From: Phocaeicola coprocola DSM 17136
GTDB taxonomy: Bacteria > Bacteroidota > Bacteroidia > Bacteroidales > Bacteroidaceae
NCBI RefSeq assembly: GCF_000154845.1
Contig: NZ_DS981491.1
Coordinates: forward strand, 1 to 32,761
Direction of reading: 5' to 3'
Length of the DNA stretch: 32,761 nt
The position numbers and the translations under genes are program-made. A model generated the notes under the pieces. It was not told the origin of the DNA and searched no databases. It saw only the letters and a program-made list of their open reading frames with translations. Of the stretch, positions 1 through 8,918 are shown one piece after another (position 1 is the first letter of the stretch; the number at the start of each line of letters is the position of its first letter).

Positions 1-363
1 CAGCTTTACTTCTCTACAGACGATTCCATGGATGGACGTGAGGTGCTGGATTATTACAGAACCAGGTTCCAACTGGAATTTTGCTTTAGAGATGGCAAGC
101 AGCATGCAGGAATCACCAACTGCCAGTCAACCGACTTCAGGAAGTTGGATTTTCACTTCAATGCATCGCTCGCAGCTGTCAACTTGGCCAAAGCGGCATG
201 TAAGAGGCTCGGAATAGCCTATTCCATATCCTCTTGCAAGTCATTCATACACAATGCTTATATGCTTGAACGATTTATTTGCGTGTTCGGGATTAACCCA
301 GACATGCAAGTTATTGACAAACTTTTCAAAGAACTCATTTTATTTACTGCCAGAGCCGCTTAG
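1..363 (+). CDS. IS4-type transposase, C-terminal fragment (cut by window edge)
   Basis: The frame is open from the first base and ends with TAG at 361-363, so only the C-terminal 120 residues are present. The DDE-transposase signature Y-(2)-R-(3)-E-(6)-K of the IS4 superfamily is seen in YRTRFQLEFCFRDGK, giving the catalytic glutamate. The upstream D residues must lie outside the window. The sequence is not close to the IS4 transposase at 22,811-23,974, so this is a second, different element. No terminal inverted repeat can be proved without the other end. It lies just downstream of, and convergent with, the GH3 gene. It may be intact or truncated; the window does not say. Confidence 0.8.
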   Translation, partial: QLYFSTDDSMDGREVLDYYRTRFQLEFCFRDGKQHAGITNCQSTDFRKLDFHFNASLAAVNLAKAACKRLGIAYSISSCKSFIHNAYMLERFICVFGINPDMQVIDKLFKELILFTARAA

Positions 364-439
364 GCTTGGCGAATTTTTAACGAACTATTACTTTTTATAT
401 AATTTATAATCTGTTCTTTTAGAGATTTTTTATTTCTCT

Positions 440-2740
440 TTATTCTGTAACAGTAAATTTCAAGACAAACACATCCTGACTATTTGAGCCTATCATTACA
501 TTAAAATCTCCCGGCTCACAGACATAATTCAGGTCGTAATCATAAAATTTAAGAAGTTCAGGAGTAATCTTAAAGGAAACTTTCTTACTCTCTCCTTTCT
601 TCAAGTGTATACGCTGGAAACCTTTCAACTCTTTTACAGGACGGGTAATGCTGCCAACAATATCACGGATATACAACTGAACAATTTCGTCTGCATCGTA
701 ATTTCCTGTATTCGTAACTGTAATAGAAGCTGTCAGCTCACCATTTTGGTTATTCATAGAATCCGCACTCAACTGCATATCTGAATAAGCAAATGTTGTA
801 TAGCTCAATCCATATCCAAAAGGATATAAAGGATCATTCGAGACATCAATATAATTGCTACGGAACTTCTCAAACCATCTTCCTTCTGCAAGAGGTCGAC
901 CCGTATTTTTATGATTGTAGTTCATTGGCAATTGTCCGACATTCTGTGGGAAGGTTGCTGTAAGCTTTCCACTTGGACAAACGTCACCAAACAAGACATC
1001 ACATATAGCATCAGCCGATTCACTTCCTCCAAACCAGACATTCAAGATTGACGGAACATGTTGTTGTTCCCATGTCATTACTGTAGGACGTCCTGAAAAA
1101 TGAACTAACACAACAGGCTTACCTGTTTTCAACAAAGCATCCAATAAATCTCTCTGCGCATCAGGCATTTCCAACTCTGTACGACTACTACATTCACCAC
1201 TCATTTCAGAAGATTCTCCTAATGCAGCAACGATGACATCAGCTTGTGCTGCAACATTCAAGGCTTCTTCTAATAGCTTCTTATCATCTCCACGAGGTAT
1301 TTCACGCCCAAACATTGTAGCACGAGTCTGATAGTCGGCATCGTACATCAAATTACTTCCTTGTGCATAAAGAACATTAGCCTGATTACCAACAGCTCTT
1401 TGAAGTCCTTCCAGAAGTGTGCTATAGCGCTGAGGAGTAGCAGCTACACTCCATGTACCAGGCATATTGGTACGAGTGTTAGCCAAAGGACCAATCAATG
1501 CAATATTTCCTTTTTTCTGTAAAGGCAAGAGATTGTTCTGATTCTTCAATAAAACAAATGATTCTGCGGCTATTCTACGAGCTTCAGCACGGTGTTCTGC
1601 ATTGTATAAGTCTTTAGCCGGACGTTTTAAATCACAATATTTATACGGATCTTCAAACAGACCTAACTTATATTTAGCTTCCAGCATACGACGACAAGCT
1701 GTATCGATATCCTGCATGCTGACTTTTCCTTCCTTCAGCGACTTTTCGAGTGTTCCGATGAAACCATCAGCTACCATATCCATATCCGTACCAGCCTTTA
1801 GTGCACGTGCAGATACTTCTTGTAAATCACCGATACCGTGATCAACCATCTCAGCAATTGCCGTATAGTCAGTAACTACAAAACCGTCAAATCCCCACTG
1901 ATTACGCAGAACATCCGTCATCAACCAGCGATTAGCGGTTGCAGGTATTCCGTCGACCTCATTAAATGAGCTCATAAAGCTACCAGCACCAGCTTCTGCT
2001 GCTGCTTTATAAGGAGGAAAATATTCATTAAACATTCTGTTACGGCTCATGTCTACAGTATTGTAATCACGACCAGCTTCGATAGCACCATATAATGCAA
2101 AATGCTTTACACAAGCCATAACTTCGTCATTTCTCTCCATCTTCTCTCCCTGATAGCCTCTGACCATAGCTTTTGCAATCTCAGAGCCCAGATAGGGATC
2201 TTCTCCATTACCTTCTGAAACACGGCCCCAACGTGCATCGCGACAGATATCTACCATCGGGCTAAAAGTCCAGCAAATACCATCGGCACTCGCCTCAACA
2301 GCGGCAATACGAGCAGATTTTTCTATTGCTTCCATATCCCAGGTACAAGAAAGTCCCAAAGGAATAGGGAAAACTGTTTCATATCCATGAATTACATCCA
2401 TACCAAAGAGCAAGGGAATGCCCAGACGGCTTTTCTCAACAGCCAGTTCCTGCATTTCACGGATTGCCTTTACTCCTTTCAGATTAAATAAGCCTCCTAC
2501 TTCTCCGCGGCTGATTTTTCCGGCTACATCACTACTTTTAGCCTGTCCCGTTGTTATATTACCTGTTACAGGCAAGTTCAACTGACCTAATTTTTCCTGA
2601 AGAGTCATCTTGCTCATCAGTTCGGTCACGAACTTATCCATATTACCCTCATCTTTAGGCAACAGTGATTTCTTGTTCCCGGCAAACATAGTAGCCGACA
2701 CACACAAAGAAGTCACTAAAAGGAATGTTGTCTTTTTCAT
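440..2740 (-). CDS. bglX: GH3 beta-glucosidase (BglX-like), exported
   Basis: Glycoside hydrolase family 3 exo-enzyme of 766 residues, the usual length for BglX-type periplasmic beta-glucosidases. Residues 1-20 are a Sec signal peptide. The (beta/alpha)8 domain contains the K212-H213-F motif and the nucleophile D291 in GFDGFVVTDY. The second domain carries the likely acid/base E516 in SGECSSRTELEMP, aligned to the HEASSR segment of BglX. A C-terminal FnIII-like domain follows (about 670-760). It is the last gene of the PUL, 23 bp after the GH144-like gene. In beta-1,2-glucan loci the GH3 hydrolyses sophorose and short sophoro-oligosaccharides to glucose; that specificity is inferred here from context. 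Only a weak 5-bp hairpin (421-439) follows the stop, so the terminator is unclear. Confidence 0.92.
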   Translation of the reverse strand: MKKTTFLLVTSLCVSATMFAGNKKSLLPKDEGNMDKFVTELMSKMTLQEKLGQLNLPVTGNITTGQAKSSDVAGKISRGEVGGLFNLKGVKAIREMQELAVEKSRLGIPLLFGMDVIHGYETVFPIPLGLSCTWDMEAIEKSARIAAVEASADGICWTFSPMVDICRDARWGRVSEGNGEDPYLGSEIAKAMVRGYQGEKMERNDEVMACVKHFALYGAIEAGRDYNTVDMSRNRMFNEYFPPYKAAAEAGAGSFMSSFNEVDGIPATANRWLMTDVLRNQWGFDGFVVTDYTAIAEMVDHGIGDLQEVSARALKAGTDMDMVADGFIGTLEKSLKEGKVSMQDIDTACRRMLEAKYKLGLFEDPYKYCDLKRPAKDLYNAEHRAEARRIAAESFVLLKNQNNLLPLQKKGNIALIGPLANTRTNMPGTWSVAATPQRYSTLLEGLQRAVGNQANVLYAQGSNLMYDADYQTRATMFGREIPRGDDKKLLEEALNVAAQADVIVAALGESSEMSGECSSRTELEMPDAQRDLLDALLKTGKPVVLVHFSGRPTVMTWEQQHVPSILNVWFGGSESADAICDVLFGDVCPSGKLTATFPQNVGQLPMNYNHKNTGRPLAEGRWFEKFRSNYIDVSNDPLYPFGYGLSYTTFAYSDMQLSADSMNNQNGELTASITVTNTGNYDADEIVQLYIRDIVGSITRPVKELKGFQRIHLKKGESKKVSFKITPELLKFYDYDLNYVCEPGDFNVMIGSNSQDVFVLKFTVTE

Positions 2741-2763
2741 TATTTCTTTCTAATTAAAATAAA

Positions 2764-4122
2764 TCACTTCTTAACTTCAAAACCCAAATTCTTCAGTCCT
2801 GCCTGAATTTCAGGACAACTCATAAACAAGTTCCACAATAATCCGCTACGATAGTTTTCTATCATTGGCGCAATTGTACACTGATCAATGGCCAGATAAT
2901 GCGGTACAGTCCAGTTATCCGTTTCTGAAAATGCATCATAAAAGCCATAAGTTCCCCATATGCTGTCACCTTTTGAATAGAAATATTTCAAGGCACGCAT
3001 TGATTCTTCAGGAGTATAAGGGAAACTAGATAAAGCTGCAGTAGGAGTAATTACTCCCAAATCATTTTCACCCGGACAATGTGCAGCATATCCTTTCACA
3101 GAATAACTGGCTGTAAGTCCCCAGCAGTTTTCACCATAACCTTTATATTTCTTAGGATTCTCTACACAATATCTATAGTCGGATAAAGCATGATTCCGTA
3201 CTACATTCCAGTAATCAGCATATCTATCTTTAATCTTACGAGGATCAAGTCCTATATACGAATAGTGAGCCCAGAATAACGGTCCTCCCAATTCTTCCGC
3301 ACCATTATGCTTCAATTCCAGAGGCAGTCCATATGGTGCAGCTGAAGTTTTGATATCTCCTCCTCGCGCCCATCCATTATGATATGCAGAAGCAGGAACA
3401 GGATGAGTAGGTGAAGATGCAGCTAATACATAGACAATCAAAGCTTCATTATAGCCTTCGAGAGAAAAGTTCATTTCCCAGCCATAATTGGGCGACCAAT
3501 GCCAATAGATGACATCCTTGCCATTCTGATACCAGTCGAACTCCATTTCATGCCACAATTTATTAATCTTTGTACACAACAGCTGCTCTTCCTGATTACC
3601 ATTTTCGAAATACTGGCGGACACAAAGTAAGCTTTGCATAACAAAACAGCTTTCCACCAGATCGCCTCCATCATCTTTCGTTCCAAAAGGTTTAACTTTC
3701 CCTGTCGGTCCATCAAGCCAGTGGGGCCATACTCCGTGAAAACGATCGGCACGTGTAAGATAGTCAACGATCTTATGTAAGCGTGCCACTCCTTCTTCCC
3801 GAGAAATAAATTTTCTATCAATAGCAACCAGAATACCTGCGATACCAAATCCACTTCCCCCCGTAGTAACTACTGAAGAATCATTCTGAGGATAGTTCCC
3901 ATCCAGATGAATACGTTCAGGAGCCAGACCGGATGTCTGTTCTGCTCCATCCCACATATAGTTAAAATGCACCTTTTGTATATAATCTAACATCACGCTG
4001 TCCGAAGCAAAAGAATCCGGACGAGATGCTGTCTGTTCGGTTATACTTAAAGTTTTTTCTTTGGACGTAGATGTGCATGAAAGCAAAAACAATGCACACA
4101 GACCACAAAAATATTTCCACAT
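2764..4122 (-). CDS. GH144-like endo-beta-1,2-glucanase lipoprotein (glucoamylase-fold)
   Basis: This 452-residue lipoprotein has a short signal with lipobox FLLS-C16. The body matches the all-alpha (alpha/alpha)6 'glycoamylase' family (PF10091), which includes GH144 endo-beta-1,2-glucanases. Visible conserved blocks are GGSGFGIAGILVAIDR (88-103), KDDGGDLVESCF (149-160), YWHWSPNYGWEMNFSLEGYN (206-225) and an AHCPGENDLGVITPTAALSS-type block near the C-terminus. The acidic residues D150, D154, E157 and E226 have the spacing I recall for the active-site acids of the founding GH144 enzyme (D135/D139/E142/E211). It would cut beta-1,2-glucan at the cell surface or in the periplasm. It lies between susD and the GH3. 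Some PF10091 proteins have other activities, so family certainty is higher than substrate certainty. Confidence 0.83.
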   Translation of the reverse strand: MWKYFCGLCALFLLSCTSTSKEKTLSITEQTASRPDSFASDSVMLDYIQKVHFNYMWDGAEQTSGLAPERIHLDGNYPQNDSSVVTTGGSGFGIAGILVAIDRKFISREEGVARLHKIVDYLTRADRFHGVWPHWLDGPTGKVKPFGTKDDGGDLVESCFVMQSLLCVRQYFENGNQEEQLLCTKINKLWHEMEFDWYQNGKDVIYWHWSPNYGWEMNFSLEGYNEALIVYVLAASSPTHPVPASAYHNGWARGGDIKTSAAPYGLPLELKHNGAEELGGPLFWAHYSYIGLDPRKIKDRYADYWNVVRNHALSDYRYCVENPKKYKGYGENCWGLTASYSVKGYAAHCPGENDLGVITPTAALSSFPYTPEESMRALKYFYSKGDSIWGTYGFYDAFSETDNWTVPHYLAIDQCTIAPMIENYRSGLLWNLFMSCPEIQAGLKNLGFEVKK

Positions 4123-4151
4123 AAGAATTTACAGATTATCGGTTTATAATA

Positions 4152-4195
4152 CTTTCAGGAGCATCACCTGCACATACGTGATAAACTCCTGAAAG
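4152..4195 (-). promoter_or_regulatory. Intercistronic stem-loop between susD and the GH144-like gene
   Basis: A perfect 10-bp inverted repeat (CTTTCAGGAG at 4152-4161, CTCCTGAAAG at 4186-4195) encloses an inner 5-bp repeat (ATCAC 4163-4167, GTGAT 4178-4182). It lies in the 98-bp gap after the susD stop. No run of T follows on the transcribed strand, so it is not a standard intrinsic terminator. It is more likely an mRNA stability or processing element that lets susC/susD transcripts outlast the enzyme part, or a partial attenuator. Those roles are inference. Confidence 0.7.
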
Positions 4196-4220
4196 CTACC
4201 TTCAAAAAAACTATCTACCT

Positions 4221-5699
4221 TTATTCATCCTTTGGCTCATTTTCCAAAGTAGAAGAGATGTCTATCTGAGCTGTAGGAACCGGATAATATTCCTTTCCAG
4301 AAGTCCATCCCAACGGACCTAATACCTCACTCAGTTTTCCGGTACGACGCAAATCGTTATATCGTTCACCCCATTCTAAAGCAAGTTCCATACGACGTTC
4401 GTCCATAATCTGGTCAAGTGTCACATCTTCCAGTTCAGGCATTCCTGCACGCTTACGAACCAAATTGAATGAAATATCACCATCTTTATTCTGACGAACT
4501 TTAGCTTCCGCATTCATCAAAAGGACTTCTGCATAGCGGAATACACGAATATTATTATTTGTTCCATACTCTGTGCGCCCTTCAGTCATCTGGTTAGACG
4601 GAGTATATGCCTTGCCATTGAAGCAATCTGGAGCAACATCACTAGCTGGTGCTTTAATGAAATCACCTTCCTGAGTAGTTTCACCTGCCATTAAGAAAGT
4701 AGTAGTAGCACGAATAGTCTCACCACGTTCTGCAGCCCACTGACGGAAAGCTTTGGTCGGACTGATAAAGCCCCATCCAGATATATTACCATCATTCAAA
4801 GGTCCCTGGAATGTGAACCAGCTATCCGAAACAACAACTTCTCCCGAACCATTTCCAAAGTCAGTAAACTGCATTTCGAACAAAGATTCATCGCAAAGCT
4901 TACCTGGAATCTTGAACAGATTGTTGAAATCACTGTACAAAGAGAATTTCTTACTACCAATAATATCATCTGTCAGTCTTTCAACTTCCGACCAGTTTCC
5001 CTGCTCCATATAAACTTTAGCAGCCAGCATTTCAGCTGTAAAAGCAGAAACAGCTCCGATACGGTCTGTATATTCATTAGGGCGGATACGTGGCAAATAT
5101 GTCATAGAGTATTCCAGATCACTCAGCATATAACGATAAACAGCATTGACTGTAGAGCGAGTCATATCTGTCTGCTTATTGTCACGCAAGATAGTAACCG
5201 GGCCAAATAACTCTGTCAGACGATAATAGCAGTATGCACGAATAAATTTTACTTCACCTGTATATTCTTCATAACGTTTTCCATCTGCCTCCGAAACAAT
5301 ATTTACGGCATAATTATCAAGGGCTTCCAGTGCTGCATTTGCAACTTTGATGATATCATAGTAAACCATCCATGCTTCATTGGTTCCCCAAAAACCTGCA
5401 TTATAATTATAACTCTGATCAATAGCCACCAAATCAGCCTGATCATCAATTCGTCCGGTAGAAACATCATCATCACGTACTACTGTAGCTCCCCATACAA
5501 TCCAGTGAGAACCTCTCTGACGCAATTTGGCATAAACACCAGACACCGGCTGGTACATATTATTCAGGTTCGTATAGTCAACTTTCTCTTCGTCTACCTT
5601 ATTTTCCGGCAATTTATCCAAAAAATCGGAGCAGGAAGACAATAATGTTGTGGCAGCAAATGCACACAATAATATATTTTTTATCTTAAGACTTTTCAT
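4221..5699 (-). CDS. SusD/RagB-family surface glycan-binding lipoprotein
   Basis: This 492-residue lipoprotein (signal ending LLSS-C23) starts its mature part with the SDFLDKLPENKVDE-type sequence typical of SusD proteins. Internal SusD-fold features are the alpha-helical TPR-like part (KFIRAYCYYRLTELFGPV near 150-167, AAKVYMEQGNWSEVERL near 225) and the C-terminal RxAEVLLMNAEAKVR and LDQIMDERRMELALEWGERY blocks. SusD proteins cap the SusC channel and hold the oligosaccharide outside the cell. It starts 23 bp after the susC stop, as expected for a co-translated pair. The glycan is inferred from the neighbouring GH144-like and GH3 genes to be beta-1,2-glucan. Confidence 0.95.
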   Translation of the reverse strand: MKSLKIKNILLCAFAATTLLSSCSDFLDKLPENKVDEEKVDYTNLNNMYQPVSGVYAKLRQRGSHWIVWGATVVRDDDVSTGRIDDQADLVAIDQSYNYNAGFWGTNEAWMVYYDIIKVANAALEALDNYAVNIVSEADGKRYEEYTGEVKFIRAYCYYRLTELFGPVTILRDNKQTDMTRSTVNAVYRYMLSDLEYSMTYLPRIRPNEYTDRIGAVSAFTAEMLAAKVYMEQGNWSEVERLTDDIIGSKKFSLYSDFNNLFKIPGKLCDESLFEMQFTDFGNGSGEVVVSDSWFTFQGPLNDGNISGWGFISPTKAFRQWAAERGETIRATTTFLMAGETTQEGDFIKAPASDVAPDCFNGKAYTPSNQMTEGRTEYGTNNNIRVFRYAEVLLMNAEAKVRQNKDGDISFNLVRKRAGMPELEDVTLDQIMDERRMELALEWGERYNDLRRTGKLSEVLGPLGWTSGKEYYPVPTAQIDISSTLENEPKDE

Positions 5700-5722
5700 A
5701 ACTTAACGTGTTTAGCAATTTA

Positions 5723-8700
5723 TTAGAAATCAATAGTCAAGCCAAAAGTATAAGTGGCTGCCAAAGGATAAACTCCCTCATCCCAACCAAAGTTTTGACT
5801 AATTTCCGGAGTAAATCCGTTAGATGTAAAGTAAGTAAACGGACGATCAGCAGTCAAGCTAAGTTTAACTCCTGGCAATGTATAGCCTCCCATACGGATA
5901 TTACGGAAATTATATGCCAACATAATATTCTGTATGCGGAAGAAGTTTCCTTTTTCAACAAAGAAAGAATTTGTATGGCTATTGTTCCATGCTTTCAGCA
6001 TACCTTTTGCTGACGGATAAGTATTGGTAGAACCTTCACCTGTCCAACGGTTATCATAAAAGTCTTTATCGAAGTTGAAGTTTGCCTGAGTGTAACGTAC
6101 AGCACGTTTACGGTTATAAATTTCATTTCCAGCCTGTCCGAATGTTGACAGAGAGAATTCCAGATTCTTATATTGGAAACCTAAATTGAAACTATAAGTC
6201 AATCTCGGAATATTCGATCCTAAAATCTGACGGTCCTTATCATCTATAACCTGGTCATTATTTATGTCTTCGTAAATAAAGTCACCTGGTTCCAGTCCAT
6301 TCGCATTAGCTATCGGGTCTGCATCAATCTGAGCTTGATTCTGATATACACCCAATACCTTATATCCATAATACGACTGCATTTCTTCTCCTACCAGATT
6401 TATGGTACGGCTCTCAGCGCTACCGCCATAAATATAAGGAGCACCATTCAAACTCTTTACACGGTTACGGAGAGTAGACAAGTTTACTCCAGCATAATAG
6501 CTGAAATCTTTGCCAATTTTATCACTCCAGTTTAATTGAATATCAACACCACTGTTTTCAATTTCACCATTGTTTCCAGCTAAAGTTTGAGTACTGAAAG
6601 GCAAGGTTGTACTGATAACAGCATTCTTTGTCATACGATTATAATAATCTACATCAACATTCAGGCGGCTATCAAGTACAGCGAAGTTTACACCAACATT
6701 GAATTCTTCTACTTTTTCCCAACCTAACCAGCTAAAGTAGCTTGTATTCTGGAAACCAGGCAATGTAGTATTTCCAAATACACCTGAAGCAGATGTGCCA
6801 GTTACAATTGAAGCAAATCCATCACTGGCAGAAACATGGTCATTACCGAGCTGTCCCCAGCTGGCACGTACCTTCATGTAGTCAATTACTTCTTGCTTCT
6901 TAAAGAAATCTTCATCACTCATTACCCATGCAGCACCCACAGAAGGGAAATATCCCCATTTGTTCTGATATTTGGAACTACCATCTGCACGCATTGTCAA
7001 AGACAATAAATATTTTCCTGCATAATCATAACTAGCACGAGCAAAATAAGACAATCCACGATAGCAAGAACCGTCATCACTTACCTCACGTCCTGTTGCA
7101 TTACCTTGAGTAAGATATAAATATTCATCATAGTCACCGGGAACATTGGTTGCTTTTCCTTCCAGCTTGCGCATCTGTTCCTGACGAGCAGACTGTCCTA
7201 ACAAGACATTCAGATTATGACTACCCCAAGAATCTGTATAAGTCAATGTATTATCCCATATATAATTATAATAATTTGTGTCTGTCTTGGTCAATCTTGA
7301 TTCTGAATTCTGTTGCAACGAACTTACCAGATAAGGCTGAACATATACACGTCCTCTTATCAATGAGAAGTCCTGGCTGTAACTTGTCTTGAATTTCAGT
7401 TTATTAGGAATTAAATTCAATTCTGCAAAGAAATTTGCCATAACCTGGAAGTTCTCATTCAGACTATTGTTATTGTATTTTGCAATAGCTACCGGATTCG
7501 AGAAGTTATTAGTAAGACCAATCTGCTGAGGAGAAGCAAATTTTTCAGGGAAAGCCTCATCATCCGAACGGCTATAATCGTATACCGGAATTAAAGAAGG
7601 CATATTGTATGCAGCCAGCCAAGCTGAATTTTCTGCATTGTACTGTTCTGAATTACTGATAACAATGTTGCTTCCTACTTTCAACCAGTCTGTTGCTTCA
7701 AAATCAAAATTTGCACGGAAATTCAGACGGTTATAACTGTTTCGGGTATCCATGATACCATTCTGATACAGATAATTTACACCCACTGCATATGTTGCCT
7801 TCTCACTACCTCCGGCAATATCTACTCCATGATTAGTCATCAATGCAGGACGCAGCAACTCATCATACCAGTCAGTATCAGCTCCAAAAGTCAACGAATC
7901 ATAATTACCGCCGAATTTTTCGATAGAAGCTTTAACCAGCGGTTCATATGCCTGACGGTTAGCTTCAAGCACTAACGTAGCATATTCATGCGAATTAGCC
8001 ATATCAAGCACATTGGTAGCAGTCTGTACACCTACATAACCGTTATACGTAATCCGCGCTTTTGTATTACGCTTACCTTTCTTTGTTGTAATAATCACAA
8101 CTCCATTGGCAGCACGTACACCATAGATAGCTGCAGCCGAAGCATCTTTCAATACAGAAATTTCCTGAATATCAGAATTGTTCAAGAAGTTAATGTTATC
8201 GTAGAACATACCGTCTACAACATAAAGAGGAGAAGTGTCACCAAATGACCCCAAACCACGGATAGTTACTTTCGGACCACTACCTGGAGCACCCGATGAA
8301 ACGACATTCATGCCAGGAACTTTACCTTGCAAAGCCGACATCGGTGAAGTTGTAGCCTGAGAAGCAATCTGATCACTTTTTACAACCGAAATAGGAGCAG
8401 TCAAATCTTTAGCTTTACTGGTTCCATAACCAATAACGACTACATCTTCCAACTTTTGAACATCATCAGAAAGCTCAACATTAACTGTAGTCTTACCATC
8501 GACTTTTACTTCGACGGTTTTCATACCAATAAAACTGAAAACCAACGTTCCGTCTGCTGGAACGTTTTCAAGAACATACTTACCATCTACATCACAGATG
8601 GTTCCGAGCGTTGTGCCTTTCACTACAATATTAGCACCAATTACAGGTTCCTTGAATGTTGCATCTGTAACAACACCTTGAACCGTTACCATTCGCTGTG

Positions 8701-8758
8701 CATAAGCGCCAACAACGAACAATAATGACATCAGAATGAATACTAATTTTTTTTTCAT
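5723..8758 (-). CDS. SusC/RagA-family TonB-dependent glycan transporter
   Basis: Outer-membrane TonB-dependent receptor of 1,011 residues. The start is set at the ATG at 8756-8758, not at the in-frame ATG 45 bp upstream, because MKKKLVFILMSLLFVVGAYA-Q is a clean signal peptide. Domains in order are a carboxypeptidase-regulatory-like domain (about 24-98, QGVVTDATFKEPVIGANIVV), a linker with DVVVIGYGTSKAKDLTAPIS, a plug domain (about 115-225, with VTIRGLGSFGDTSPLYVVDG and DASAAAIYGVRAANGVVIIT), then a 22-strand barrel ending in a terminal Phe (FGLTIDF). It imports the oligosaccharide captured by SusD using TonB/ExbBD energy. It is the first gene of the susC-susD-GH144-GH3 unit, with promoter and repeat motifs at 8791-8882. 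Confidence 0.96.
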   Translation of the reverse strand: MKKKLVFILMSLLFVVGAYAQRMVTVQGVVTDATFKEPVIGANIVVKGTTLGTICDVDGKYVLENVPADGTLVFSFIGMKTVEVKVDGKTTVNVELSDDVQKLEDVVVIGYGTSKAKDLTAPISVVKSDQIASQATTSPMSALQGKVPGMNVVSSGAPGSGPKVTIRGLGSFGDTSPLYVVDGMFYDNINFLNNSDIQEISVLKDASAAAIYGVRAANGVVIITTKKGKRNTKARITYNGYVGVQTATNVLDMANSHEYATLVLEANRQAYEPLVKASIEKFGGNYDSLTFGADTDWYDELLRPALMTNHGVDIAGGSEKATYAVGVNYLYQNGIMDTRNSYNRLNFRANFDFEATDWLKVGSNIVISNSEQYNAENSAWLAAYNMPSLIPVYDYSRSDDEAFPEKFASPQQIGLTNNFSNPVAIAKYNNNSLNENFQVMANFFAELNLIPNKLKFKTSYSQDFSLIRGRVYVQPYLVSSLQQNSESRLTKTDTNYYNYIWDNTLTYTDSWGSHNLNVLLGQSARQEQMRKLEGKATNVPGDYDEYLYLTQGNATGREVSDDGSCYRGLSYFARASYDYAGKYLLSLTMRADGSSKYQNKWGYFPSVGAAWVMSDEDFFKKQEVIDYMKVRASWGQLGNDHVSASDGFASIVTGTSASGVFGNTTLPGFQNTSYFSWLGWEKVEEFNVGVNFAVLDSRLNVDVDYYNRMTKNAVISTTLPFSTQTLAGNNGEIENSGVDIQLNWSDKIGKDFSYYAGVNLSTLRNRVKSLNGAPYIYGGSAESRTINLVGEEMQSYYGYKVLGVYQNQAQIDADPIANANGLEPGDFIYEDINNDQVIDDKDRQILGSNIPRLTYSFNLGFQYKNLEFSLSTFGQAGNEIYNRKRAVRYTQANFNFDKDFYDNRWTGEGSTNTYPSAKGMLKAWNNSHTNSFFVEKGNFFRIQNIMLAYNFRNIRMGGYTLPGVKLSLTADRPFTYFTSNGFTPEISQNFGWDEGVYPLAATYTFGLTIDF

Positions 8759-8790
8759 GAATTGATTAAAGTTATGATTCAAAACGATGG

Positions 8791-8798
8791 CAAAGGTG
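8791..8798 (-). promoter_or_regulatory. Candidate -7 box of susC
   Basis: Read on the minus strand the site is CACCTTTG, a one-mismatch fit to the Bacteroidetes -7 consensus TAnnTTTG, about 33 bp before the susC ATG. No clear -33 TTTG is seen, as expected for an activator-dependent promoter. It is the best match in the 160-bp gap. Confidence 0.5.
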
Positions 8799-8839
8799 AA
8801 CATAAACTTAACGATTCACAAAAAAAGTAATACGACGTT

Positions 8840-8882
8840 ACTACTTCGAGGCCTTTTCACACTACTTTTTTACTACTTTTTT
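8840..8882 (-). promoter_or_regulatory. Tandem ACTACTTTTTT repeats upstream of susC, candidate activator site
   Basis: Two perfect head-to-tail copies of ACTACTTTTTT lie at 8861-8871 and 8872-8882. A third partial copy (ACTACTTCGAG) is at 8840-8850. Copy starts are 21 and 11 bp apart, about two and one helical turns, so they face the same side of the DNA. A closely similar pair is found at the same distance upstream of the GH43 gene (13,751-13,769). The likely ligand is the LuxR-type HTH of the adjacent regulator; this is inferred. Confidence 0.6.
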
Positions 8883-8918
8883 CAGCTAATCAACATTAAT
8901 AATCAGGTAATTAAAGTA

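Noticed and set aside
421..439. AGAGA/TCTCT hairpin as terminator of the GH3 gene
   Set aside because: The 5-bp AT-rich stem is too weak and no T run follows it on the minus strand.
8759..8803. Upstream ATG (8,803) as the susC start
   Set aside because: It would put 15 residues before a perfect signal peptide and would overlap the -7 box candidate at 8,791-8,798.
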